64,000 bases of DNA from VXNE01 sp965206615. GTDB taxonomy: Bacteria; Pseudomonadota; Gammaproteobacteria; Pseudomonadales; Azotimanducaceae. The stretch spans positions 1,488,001 to 1,552,000 of the forward strand of contig CBDBKI010000005.1 in NCBI GenBank assembly GCA_965206615.1. Direction: 5' to 3'. The position numbers were made by a program, and so were the translations under genes. Shown piece after piece: positions 54,086 through 62,217 of the stretch. The notes under the pieces are model-generated. The model did not search any database and was not told the origin of the DNA. It saw nothing but the letters and a program-made list of their open reading frames with translations. Position 1 is the stretch's first letter. Every line of letters starts with the position of its first letter.

Positions 54086-55165
54086 TTACCCTACGACCGA
54101 CAGCGCGGGGTGGGTTCCGCGCATGTAGTCGTCGACTTCAACGATGCCGATGTCGAGGAACTCGGCCGCCTTGGACTCGCTGATCGCTCCTTCGGCGAGG
54201 GCGCGCAAACAGAGCCGGTTGAAGCGGCTGGGCTGTTCGCCGGACATGGAACCGTATTCCTCGTAGGGGGGCGTGCGCCAGCCGAGGCGGTCGAACTCGT
54301 TGAACAGGGCGCGGTAGGTGGCGGGGCCGATGATGCCGAGGTCGCGACAGCGGTGGGTCAGCGCCTGAATACTGACGCCGAAGACGTGTTTCAGGGCGAG
54401 CAGTTCGCCGAGGGGGATGGCGCTGCGGTGCTTGCCGACCTCGAGCCACAGTGCCTCGGCGGGCATGAGGAAGGCGCCTGCGAAGCGGTGTGCGACCCGT
54501 TCGGCGTTTAGACTGCGCGCGACGGCGAGCAAGATGTGGCCGAGCTCGTGGGCGATGGTGAATCGCTGGCGCTCGCCCCAGTCCTTGGCGTTCACGACGA
54601 CGAAGGGGACAGGCGGCCGGCGCGGGCGTCCGGCTCTCGCGACGAGACCGCCGACGCTCCCGAGCGGCACGACGAATATCTTGATACCTCGTTCTTCGAG
54701 GAGTTCGACGAGGTTGGGTATGGGCTCCTGGCCGAGACCCCAATGGTGGCGGAGAGCGTCGGCGGCGCGGGCGGCTTCGATGGGATCGCGGTGTACGGGA
54801 TAGGGCGCGTCCCGCGGCTCGTCCCAATGGGCGCTGGGTAGTCGCAGGATCTCCTCGATAGCGAGATAGCGTTCAAGGTGGGCCAGCACGGTGGCTTCGA
54901 CCTGCGCTTCGCCGCGCTTGGTCGCGAAGGCGTTCTTCCTGAACTCGAGGTCTTCGAGGACCAGGTCCGGATCACCGAGCAGATAGTCGACCGACGTCCG
55001 CAGGGCATCGGCCAGGGCGATGAGGACCCCGCTGCCGGGCATCGCCTCGTTGCGCTCGTATTTGCCGATGGCTTGCGCGGAAACGCGGTGGTCGATGGCG
55101 GCGGCAAGCGCGCGAAGCGACAATCCGGCGGCCCGCCGCGCGAGCTTGAGTCGTAGCCCGATCAT
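54086..55165 (-). CDS. XRE-type HTH regulator with ImmA/IrrE metallopeptidase domain
   Basis: 359 residues. HTH (about 3-62) with SAQAIGKYERNEAMPGSGVLIALADAL. The ImmA/IrrE domain has zinc motif HELGH (206-210) and the family sequence AERVAHRFAGAFLMP (third ligand E222). Such proteins bind DNA as repressor/antitoxin and cleave themselves or a partner under stress. GAGGGG lies before the ATG. An inverted repeat GTTTACAA...TTGTAAAC is 30 bases upstream. The PIN toxin gene follows immediately. Confidence 0.93.
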   Translation of the reverse strand: MIGLRLKLARRAAGLSLRALAAAIDHRVSAQAIGKYERNEAMPGSGVLIALADALRTSVDYLLGDPDLVLEDLEFRKNAFATKRGEAQVEATVLAHLERYLAIEEILRLPSAHWDEPRDAPYPVHRDPIEAARAADALRHHWGLGQEPIPNLVELLEERGIKIFVVPLGSVGGLVARAGRPRRPPVPFVVVNAKDWGERQRFTIAHELGHILLAVARSLNAERVAHRFAGAFLMPAEALWLEVGKHRSAIPLGELLALKHVFGVSIQALTHRCRDLGIIGPATYRALFNEFDRLGWRTPPYEEYGSMSGEQPSRFNRLCLRALAEGAISESKAAEFLDIGIVEVDDYMRGTHPALSVVG

Positions 55166-55194
55166 CCGTAGCCCCTCTTCGCATTAACTCAAAG

Positions 55195-55230
55195 GTTTAC
55201 AATCTGACAGAATTGGTGCGTTTTGTAAAC
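55195..55230. promoter_or_regulatory. Inverted-repeat operator of the HTH-ImmA/PIN operon
   Basis: GTTTACAA (55195-55202) and TTGTAAAC (55223-55230) are perfect 8-base arms with a 20-base spacer in an AT-rich leader 30 bases before the regulator's ATG. The outer arm also contains TTTACA, a -35-like element. Likely bound by the HTH protein for autorepression. Confidence 0.6.
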
Positions 55231-55363
55231 GTCGGACCGGCGGAGTGCCGGGGCGCGAGATAGAGGTTCAGCCGGCTGCTGCGGCGATCATCGTGGCCTT
55301 CTACCGCGAGCTGGGTTTCGAGAGCGTGGTGCCGAGCATCCGAACTGGCTGACCGTCGAGAGC

Positions 55364-56245
55364 TTACCGGCCGACGACGGCGTCGATCCGCTCCTCGAGA
55401 AAGCCCGCCAGCTCCACGCACGACCCGTCCCCGGAGGCGCTTAGCAGGCGCGCGTACTCCTCGTACGTGGTGTGCCGAATGGAATCCGCGTAGCTGGGGA
55501 GTAGGATCTGCGACCGGAACGCGGCCACTTGCTTTCTCAACAGCCGGGAGGTCGCGGCCGGAGCGATGGTGACGACACCGTGCATTGGGATGTCCGCCTT
55601 GCGCGAGCGGGCGGCGGCGAACAGGAAATTCCTCATCAGCTGGTAGTCGGCACCGCGCAAAGGGCACGGTTCCCCGTCGTGCTGCATTCGGAACACTTCG
55701 GGACGGAAGTACTCCTTTCCGAGCGTCCAGTAGGCCCGAGGCGAGCGGTCGCCGCGCCAGGTTTCCAGTTGGCACCAGGCCTGCGACGATCGATCGGAAC
55801 CGGGTCCGTAGAACCCGGCGCAGCGGCCGTCGGTGAATGCGCTGCACTGTCCGAAGCCCTTGGACGCATCCGAGACGAACTTCGCCTCCACCGCGACCAC
55901 GGCCTTCGACGAGACCAGTAGCGCGTCCACGCTGGTCGGCTGTGCGCGAGTTCCCAATTCGTTGAGGAGCGCGGGCTCCTCGTGTTCGAGGAGGATGCTC
56001 CAGCGGGGAGCTCGGCGGCCCGGACGGTAGGCCGGCAGGGCCGTCGCCACGAAGCGGTCGAGGACCTTGTGGCGGGCCGCGGCGCCCCGCAGAGCCCCGA
56101 AGGCGCTGATGCAGAAAGCTTGGGACGAACGTGGCGAGTCGGCGGAGTCGTGCCACCGTATCCTGCCGGGAAGGCGCTCCTCCGCCGCAAGCGCGTTGCG
56201 GTGAAGCGTTGGGTTCGCGAGGATGCGCTGCAGGCGCTCGGTCAT
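55364..56245 (-). CDS. PGN_0703-like putative restriction endonuclease
   Basis: 293 residues from the ATG at 56245 (GGAG upstream). PD-(D/E)xK core: D107 in SVDALLVSS, then VAVEAKF with E120-x-K122. The neighbouring GRCAGFYGPGSD (141-151) is the conserved glycine-rich signature of the PGN_0703 restriction endonuclease-like group. It is divergently oriented to the methyltransferase-GHKL cassette with about 590 bases between, and could be its nuclease. Confidence 0.7.
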   Translation of the reverse strand: MTERLQRILANPTLHRNALAAEERLPGRIRWHDSADSPRSSQAFCISAFGALRGAAARHKVLDRFVATALPAYRPGRRAPRWSILLEHEEPALLNELGTRAQPTSVDALLVSSKAVVAVEAKFVSDASKGFGQCSAFTDGRCAGFYGPGSDRSSQAWCQLETWRGDRSPRAYWTLGKEYFRPEVFRMQHDGEPCPLRGADYQLMRNFLFAAARSRKADIPMHGVVTIAPAATSRLLRKQVAAFRSQILLPSYADSIRHTTYEEYARLLSASGDGSCVELAGFLEERIDAVVGR

Positions 56246-56830
56246 GTGGCTGCTCTCCGTCAAGGGCCGGATTCATCAGGTGGCCCGAACCGAAGGAACA
56301 TAGCAGGGCCGGCGTCCCGCTTGCGACCAAACGCGCGGCCCGTGGCATCCACGGTTCGCGGCCGCTACGATGGGACGGACGATGGCCCGGCGAGGAGGCC
56401 GCATGGCGATGGTGTCGTATTTTACTTCGGGCGGACCGGCGGGAATCCGGACTCGGGCGGCCTACTTGCGCGAAGCCTGCACACGGTGGATGGGTCGGTG
56501 AGTCGCGTGCGGCCGCTTCTGGGGCCAGGGTGCGGTTTCGGGCGCGGCCGACGGCGGTGTACAGTGCGAGAGCGTCGCGGGCCCGCGCTCGAGGCGAGAG
56601 GGGAGTCGACGCGTCTCCCCGAGCCCGACAGCCACAGAACATGGACCCTGGGAGTGGCCAACGACACAACCCTCTTCAGTTCAGACTGTCGGCAATGAAC
56701 TCGCGTCCTTCAACCTTTGCGCGTCGCACTCGATGTCGGCGCCGGCCGCAAGCTGACCTCCCGCGGGCGGGTCGACGCGCGCCGGCCCGGTACGGCTGAT
56801 CAAGATTCATGGCTTAAGGTGCACTCGAAC
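56246..56830. other. Divergent intergenic region at the edge of the cassette
   Basis: 585 bases between the divergent REase-like and methyltransferase genes. GC-rich until about 56790, then the composition drops sharply. No conserved ORF or clear promoter was found; longer frames are Arg/Gly/Ala-rich and unsupported. Confidence 0.5.
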
Positions 56831-57736
56831 ATGCGGCAGACCTCCACCACCTTGCTTGCCGGCAAGAGCGCGACGATCGCCACCGCCGATTGGGCCGATT
56901 TCATGGAATGCTTGGATTCTGAGAGCGTGGACCTGCTTGTGACATCACCGCCGTACTTCATTGGGAAGGAGTATGACGACTCAACGGAACTCGCGGATTT
57001 CGAATGCACGATCTCCCAGCTATTGCCTTCGGTCCAAAGAGTTCTGAAGCCATCGGGCAGCCTCTGTTGGCAGATCGGTAATCATGTACACAAGAATCGG
57101 GTAATGCCGCTTGATTACACGGTAGCTCAGGTAATGGATGTCCATTCCGGTTTCGTGCTACGTAACAGGATAATCTGGGCCTATTCTCACGGCGCACATT
57201 CACAGAGGCGGTTCAGTGGTCGACACGAGACTATCTTGTGGTATACGAAAGGTGATGAGTACTACTTCGATCTTGATGCCGTGCGAGTTCCCCAGAAGTA
57301 CCCAGGGAAGAAGCACTACAAGGGCCCAAATTGGGGCAAGTACAGCGGGAACCCACTCGGGAAGAACCCCGGCGACATCTGGGAGGTCGGTGCCATCTGG
57401 GACATACCGAATGTCAAGGCGTTTCATGTGGAAAAGACGGAACATCCCTGCCAGTTTCCAATAGCTCTTGCTCGACGACTGGTTGTTGCGTTGTGTCCTG
57501 AAGGCGGAACCGTCCTCGACCCGTTCTTCGGGTCTGGAACCACCGCGATTGCCTCTTTGATTGAGAGCCGGAATTTCGTGGGTTGCGATATATCGCCTGA
57601 ATACACAAAGCTCGCGATCCAGCGACTCGACGCGCTAGCCAAGGGAATACTACGGTACCGAGAGGACACTCCGGTCCGTTCACCGCGCCCAACCGAGGCC
57701 GTTTCGATCGCGCCTCCGCATTTTAAGGATCGCTAA
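56831..57736 (+). CDS. Beta-class DNA methyltransferase (N4-cytosine or N6-adenine)
   Basis: 301 residues from the ATG at 56831 (AGGTG nine bases upstream). Catalytic motif IV TSPPY (38-42) precedes SAM motif I DPFFGSGTT (230-238), the beta order. Between them RHETILWYTKGDEYYFD and TEHPCQFPIALARRLV are typical of modification methylases. TSPPY allows either m4C or m6A. Codon use and base composition are distinctly more AT-rich than flanking genes. The GHKL ATPase gene begins 13 bases downstream, so the two form an operon. Confidence 0.93.
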   Translation: MRQTSTTLLAGKSATIATADWADFMECLDSESVDLLVTSPPYFIGKEYDDSTELADFECTISQLLPSVQRVLKPSGSLCWQIGNHVHKNRVMPLDYTVAQVMDVHSGFVLRNRIIWAYSHGAHSQRRFSGRHETILWYTKGDEYYFDLDAVRVPQKYPGKKHYKGPNWGKYSGNPLGKNPGDIWEVGAIWDIPNVKAFHVEKTEHPCQFPIALARRLVVALCPEGGTVLDPFFGSGTTAIASLIESRNFVGCDISPEYTKLAIQRLDALAKGILRYREDTPVRSPRPTEAVSIAPPHFKDR

Positions 57737-57749
57737 GAAGAGAACCCCG

Positions 57750-59081
57750 ATGGATACCGTTCATGCTGACGCGAGCCCGGAGAAAAGGCTATTCATCTCG
57801 CTACTGACACGGGATATTGCACTGAGCGCCGCTTTTCTCGATTTGATTGACAACTCGGTGAATGCTGCGCTGGAACCGTACGCGGCGCGTCTCCAGACGG
57901 CAGATGACTACCTGGAGATTCTTGACGACGAGGAAGTAGAGCCGGAAGCGGAGGTCAGAATAGCTATCTCGACGAATCAGATATCAATTGTAGACACCGC
58001 CCCGGGTATACCCCTTGCGACCGCGCGAGATCACGTTTTTCGGTTTGGCCGCGCGGCTAGTGAAGAACATGATACTGATCGTCTTTCTGTGTATGGTTTG
58101 GGCCTAAAACGGGCGATGTTCAAGGCGGGCAAGCACGTTGTAATTCGTTCCGACCATAGATCCGGCGGGTTTGAGCTTGACTTGGACGTGGATCGATGGG
58201 CCAGGGACACGCGCACTCGCTGGCGATTCGACCTTTCGCCCCGCGATGCGCAATCTCGGGAATCATGCGGGACGAATATCACCATAACAGAACTGAACGA
58301 TGAAACCGTTAGGCGGCTGGGTGACGGTATCTTCGAAGGCACCCTCAAGGAACAAATCGGTCGTACGTACGCATATTTTCTAGGGAAATTCGTAAGGATC
58401 TTCGTCAATGACGAGGAGATCGCCGCCACCAATCTACGAGTTGGAGAGAACACTGCTGCGGATAAGTTCTCAAGTGATGGGGTCAGCTGCGCCATTACGG
58501 CGGGCCTCGGCACGCCGGAAGGAGGGCAGTACCGAGACCAGGGGTCTGGCTGGTTCGTTTTCTGCAATGGTAGAACGGTAGTTAGCGCAGACAAGACGCC
58601 ATTGACGGGATGGCAGGGCAACGGCTTGCCCATATTTCAGCCAAAGCACAGACCATTTCTTGGGACGGTTCATTTCGTGTCACGGCACGCGGATCGGCTC
58701 CCGTGGGATACGACGAAGTCGGGAATCAATGAAGATAGCAGTGTCTGGCAGCGAGCGTTACCCCGAATGGTAACGGTGGGGAGGTCAGTGACTTCGTTTC
58801 TTGATAGCCGTTACTCGGATGAGGGAACGGAGGTTGACCATGCTGACTTGAGGGAGGCAGGCGGGGAAAGGGTCGACGTGATTCAGACCGTGTTGAGCGA
58901 GAGCCGGTCATTCCGGGTGCCAAAGCCGCCCCGTAGGACTACGGTACGAATTCAATATAGTGCCAAGCGGGACCATGTTCGGGCGATCGCCGAGTATCTT
59001 TCGCGAGCCAGTATGAGCGCGTCGCAGGTAGGGCGTCATACGTTTGATTTCTTTCTTCGGAATGAGGTGGGAGAGGACTGA
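57750..59081 (+). CDS. MORC/MutL-like GHKL ATPase
   Basis: 443 residues. GHKL nucleotide site: N-box FLDLIDNSVNAAL (29-41), G1 box VDTAPGI (81-87), and the G2 stretch VYGLGLKRAMFKAGKHVVIRS (115 onward), closest in pattern to MORC-type ATPases. The second half holds an S5-like domain (GWFVFCNGRTVVS, FLGTVHFVSRHADRLPWDTTKSGIN). Prokaryotic MORC-like ATPases have been described as components of restriction-modification operons. Sandwiched between a DNA methylase and a methyltransferase-fold protein with one-base spacing downstream. Confidence 0.88.
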   Translation: MDTVHADASPEKRLFISLLTRDIALSAAFLDLIDNSVNAALEPYAARLQTADDYLEILDDEEVEPEAEVRIAISTNQISIVDTAPGIPLATARDHVFRFGRAASEEHDTDRLSVYGLGLKRAMFKAGKHVVIRSDHRSGGFELDLDVDRWARDTRTRWRFDLSPRDAQSRESCGTNITITELNDETVRRLGDGIFEGTLKEQIGRTYAYFLGKFVRIFVNDEEIAATNLRVGENTAADKFSSDGVSCAITAGLGTPEGGQYRDQGSGWFVFCNGRTVVSADKTPLTGWQGNGLPIFQPKHRPFLGTVHFVSRHADRLPWDTTKSGINEDSSVWQRALPRMVTVGRSVTSFLDSRYSDEGTEVDHADLREAGGERVDVIQTVLSESRSFRVPKPPRRTTVRIQYSAKRDHVRAIAEYLSRASMSASQVGRHTFDFFLRNEVGED

Positions 59082-59082
59082 G

Positions 59083-60039
59083 ATGGCGTCCCAATCGAGC
59101 GCGAGGGTGGTCTCATACGATCTTCGACCAGCGAAGCAGTCCGAACGTAAGATGATGGTTGACGGCTTGCTCACGGCGATCGGTGTGGGATTGCCCATCC
59201 TTTCTTATCGATATGTGGGAATGGGCGCCAATCGGTTCTACGACTTCATCATGATGCACAGATATCTGGGCATTTCGAACATGGTTAGCATAGAAAGGGA
59301 TGCGAAGATGTTCGAACGCGCCGCCTTCAATCGGCCATTCCAGTTCATTGCGGTGGAAAACAAGAAGGTGCACGACTTTCTGCTCGAGGACCGGTACGTC
59401 GGAAATACGGTCTATTGGCTTGACTATGATGGCGCGTTGGACACAGCGATTACGGATGACCTCATGTCTGTGGCCGGTAAGGCAGCAGTTGGCGACTTCG
59501 TGTTCGTAACGGTAAGTGGAGCCCCTCCTCGACGTTTTCGCCGCCGGAGCGCGGCTGAGAGGCTATCCGACTTTAAGGAACTGTTCGTGGGCCTCGCGGG
59601 CTCATTGGTCTCTGAAGATGTTGAGGATGCTTCGTTTCCGGTCGCAGTTCACAAGATTCTGGCCGCGGTATTCCGGAAGGGGTTTAGTCCGCGGCGCGAG
59701 GGGGTTTTCCGTCCATTTTTCCGAATTCGTTATGCGGACAGCACGGAGATGGTGACCTTTGGCGGAGTGTTTGATGGCGCGACTAGATCGGAGGAGTTGT
59801 TGAACGTGCTGGAGGACCGTATGCCGTTCTTGCAGCCAAGAGGCCAGGACCTGTATCGCATCCGGCGTTTCGATCTGACGGACAAGGAGCGCCGGCTTTT
59901 CGATCTCGCGGTTACGGCGCGGCAGCCTGATGTCGCTGAAGTCCGTGAGCTTCGTGGGTTGGGATTCGCGCGAGATCAGATTGACCGCTATCGGGAGCTA
60001 CTGCGGTATCACCCGCGGTACGTCGAGACGTTCCTTTAG
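59083..60039 (+). CDS. Methyltransferase-fold protein of the GHKL cassette
   Basis: 318 residues. A Rossmann pattern is visible: YRYVGMGANRFYDF (motif I-like glycines), NMVSIERDAKMFERAAFNRPF (acid at the end of beta-2) and NTVYWLDYDGALD (motif IV-like acids). The C-terminal half (VFRPFFRIRYADSTEMVTFGGVFDG, GFARDQIDRYRELLRYHP) is unrecognised. Starts one base after the ATPase stop. Could be a SAM-dependent enzyme or a sensor/scaffold. AT-rich like its partners. Confidence 0.6.
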   Translation: MASQSSARVVSYDLRPAKQSERKMMVDGLLTAIGVGLPILSYRYVGMGANRFYDFIMMHRYLGISNMVSIERDAKMFERAAFNRPFQFIAVENKKVHDFLLEDRYVGNTVYWLDYDGALDTAITDDLMSVAGKAAVGDFVFVTVSGAPPRRFRRRSAAERLSDFKELFVGLAGSLVSEDVEDASFPVAVHKILAAVFRKGFSPRREGVFRPFFRIRYADSTEMVTFGGVFDGATRSEELLNVLEDRMPFLQPRGQDLYRIRRFDLTDKERRLFDLAVTARQPDVAEVRELRGLGFARDQIDRYRELLRYHPRYVETFL

Positions 60040-60148
60040 GCGGCGCTGGCGGCTGCGCCGTGGGGGCTCGGTAGGGACACCCATCGGCAGCTCCGCACTA
60101 CGGCGGTCGCCCTCGCGGAGTGGGCGCCCCTGCCGGAACCAATTCCTC

Positions 60149-60413
60149 GGCAAGGCCGGGGGCGCGTACCTCTTTCCCCACGCGCTGTGGCACGAGGCGA
60201 GCCGTAACCTTTCGGGCAAGGTCCCTGCGGTGCCTACTCTACAGCTACTGCCAGCTCTGGGTGCGCTGCTATGACCACCACACGGTCCCGGGTGTCGCGC
60301 AAGGGTCCACCCCACGGCAACGACGCCTGCTGGGAGAGCTCGGCTACGACTTCATGCCGGGCTCGTGCTTCTACGTGCCGAAGGACCAGGAGGAGGTGGT
60401 GGGCGCGGTCTGA
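60149..60413 (+). pseudogene. Decayed 3' end of a phytanoyl-CoA dioxygenase gene
   Basis: Closely matches the last 85 codons of the intact gene at 51432-52280 (YLFPHALWHEASRNLSG, then after a frameshift near 60217 CQLWVRCYDHHTVPGVAQ and GYDFMPGSCFYVPKDQEEV). Both end in the same GCGGTCTGA. Nothing of the 5' part remains. The copy sits directly after the GHKL cassette. Confidence 0.9.
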
Positions 60414-60465
60414 CGAGCCAGGGCGAGGCCGGCGAGAAGCAGGACGCGATGTGCCTGCGGTGGGT

Positions 60466-60540
60466 TTTAGCGGCGACGCTTGTCGTCGCCCGTGTTGCTG
60501 GCACGATCTGGAGACGGGACGCCACAAGGGCGTCCCCTAC
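60466..60540. repeat. REP pair flanking the next gene's 3' end
   Basis: A plus unit with decayed head at 60466-60494 (GCGACG, CTTGT, CGTCGC) and a minus unit at 60514-60540 (GGGACGCC class). The TAG of the second head ends the minus-strand gene at 60537. Confidence 0.85.
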
Positions 60541-60956
60541 GGGCGGTCCGGATCCAGACGCACCGGCGTCCATTCGCATGCGTCGACACCACCGCCGACC
60601 ATTGCCACGAGCCGGTCGGCGAATCCGTACCGCTCCTGGCGCAGCCTGTGGTAAAGCGCATGTGAATCCGGCTCGGCCGACGCGCGGTACTGCCGTGATG
60701 TCCCGTTCCGTTCGAGGGTGATCACCGGATCGCGTGCCAGTCGCGAGATCCAGCCGGCGTCCGGACTGCCATGTTCGATCCACGTGCCCGTGCCGTCCTC
60801 CACGATCCAGAGTCGCACCCGGTCGATCGAGCCGTCCTCGGACGTTCGGTGCAGCACCACGACCTCGCCGCCCAGCTCGCTGGCCGCATACATTGCCGCG
60901 AAGAACGCGAGCGGAACGCCCACCAGGATCCCGATCGCGATGTACAGCCGTTTCAT
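60537..60956 (-). CDS. Membrane-anchored split-barrel-like protein
   Basis: 139 residues: one N-terminal transmembrane helix (YIAIGILVGVPLAFFAAMYAA) and a beta-rich domain (VVVLHRTSEDGSIDRVRLWIVEDGTGTWIEHG, WISRLARDPVITLERNGTSRQYRA) resembling the flavin-binding split barrel of deazaflavin/PNPOx-type nitroreductase relatives (DUF385). Cofactor residues cannot be confirmed. The NnrU gene lies 20 bases upstream on the same strand. The stop is the TAG of a REP head. Confidence 0.6.
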   Translation of the reverse strand: MKRLYIAIGILVGVPLAFFAAMYAASELGGEVVVLHRTSEDGSIDRVRLWIVEDGTGTWIEHGSPDAGWISRLARDPVITLERNGTSRQYRASAEPDSHALYHRLRQERYGFADRLVAMVGGGVDACEWTPVRLDPDRP

Positions 60957-60976
60957 GCGTCAGTCACCGTCTCCGG

Positions 60977-61675
60977 CTACCAGCCGAGCCCGACCGGTAC
61001 GCCGGAAATCCAGACGTGGCCCCACCACAGGGCGACGAACACCCCCGCCGCCAGTACGGGCGCAAGCCAGCCGATTTCGGAGAGCGCGAGCGACTGGCGG
61101 CCCGCGACGATGGCGGCGAACGGGACCGACGAGGTGGCCTCGCGAAACGCGGACCAGCTCTCTCCGAAGACGCCTTGCTTGCGCTTGTCGATGAGTCTCA
61201 TGCCGCAACCCGAGACCAGCGCGAACGCCCCGAAGAAGAGCAGCGATGGCAGGTCGCCGTTGGCGAGCATATGACTCAGGGACCAGATCAGGATGCCGCC
61301 CTGCACCGGGTGGCGGGTGATCCGCATGACGCCCGTCACGGGCACTTCCTCACCGTCGTCGAGGACCATGCCAACGGTGCTCGGATTGCGCGCCAGGACG
61401 CCGCCGATCACGAGCAACAGCGCGAGCGGCATGAGCAGGAGCGGGATCCAGCGCAGAAGTTCGTGGGTCGGCCATAGGAGCACGCTGGGCGCCGTGGCGT
61501 TGTAGGCGCGGATCAGCAGCACCAGGACCCCGATCGACACGACGGAGTAGAGGCCGAGGTAAGCCTTCTCCCCGACCGCTCCGACCAGACGTGCGCGCAG
61601 GCCGGAACTGGTGACGCCGAGATGCTGCGCCACGAACAGCGCCGCCCAAAGTGCCAACCAGGCAAGCTCGCTCAT
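60977..61675 (-). CDS. NnrU-family integral membrane protein
   Basis: 232 residues with about six transmembrane segments. The region RITRHPVQGGILIWSLSHMLANGD is the NnrU/isoprenylcysteine-methyltransferase-like signature with a conserved HP and H. NnrU was first linked to nitric oxide reduction in denitrifiers, but no nor genes are nearby. It likely shares a transcript with the downstream anchored protein. Confidence 0.88.
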   Translation of the reverse strand: MSELAWLALWAALFVAQHLGVTSSGLRARLVGAVGEKAYLGLYSVVSIGVLVLLIRAYNATAPSVLLWPTHELLRWIPLLLMPLALLLVIGGVLARNPSTVGMVLDDGEEVPVTGVMRITRHPVQGGILIWSLSHMLANGDLPSLLFFGAFALVSGCGMRLIDKRKQGVFGESWSAFREATSSVPFAAIVAGRQSLALSEIGWLAPVLAAGVFVALWWGHVWISGVPVGLGW

Positions 61676-61920
61676 GTCCTTCCCGCATCCGGACTCACGG
61701 CATCGATTCTATGCCCTGACGCGGCGCGAGTGGGGTACGCCCAGCCGGTGCCCTCCTGTAGCTCGACACAGCGCATCAGGCACCAGCACCGGGGGGCGTT
61801 GTCATGGACGGCCACCCCGCCCCGCCGCTAGAATGCGCGCTCCTGGCGCGGGCCCGGGGCGGCGCTTGATATGGCGCGCGCCCCTAGCGATCTCGACGCA
61901 TGCCGGCAAGGTGATATGCC

Positions 61921-62217
61921 ATGGACGCACAACTCGACCCCCTGCTCGTCGAGCACCGGGAGGCGCTCCTCACCATAGCCAAGCGCCGCGGGCTTGCCAA
62001 CGTGCGCGTGTTCGGGTCGATGGCCCGGGGGGATGCGCATGCGGAGAGCGACGTGGATCTGCTGGTCGAACTGCTGCCAGACGCCAGCGGGCTGGCGCTC
62101 GGCGGAATGATGGGCGACGCCGAGCGGCTGCTCGGACGGCGGGTCGACGTCGTGACCATCGCCGCGCTGGCACCAGCGATCCGCGCGCGCGCGTTGCGGG
62201 ACGCGGTGCCGCTGTGA
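61921..62217 (+). CDS. mntA: MntA-type minimal nucleotidyltransferase antitoxin
   Basis: 98 residues. NTase motif GSMARGD (32-38) with the metal acids D44 and D46 in SDVDLLVE. MntA antitoxins AMPylate the partner HEPN toxin. The stop overlaps the HepT start (GTGA). All catalytic residues are present. Confidence 0.92.
   Translation: MDAQLDPLLVEHREALLTIAKRRGLANVRVFGSMARGDAHAESDVDLLVELLPDASGLALGGMMGDAERLLGRRVDVVTIAALAPAIRARALRDAVPL

Noticed and set aside
55197..56669. 490-codon minus-strand frame over the REase-like gene
   Set aside because: Arg/Pro-rich shadow in another frame; the PGN_0703 motifs are in the frame ending at 55364.
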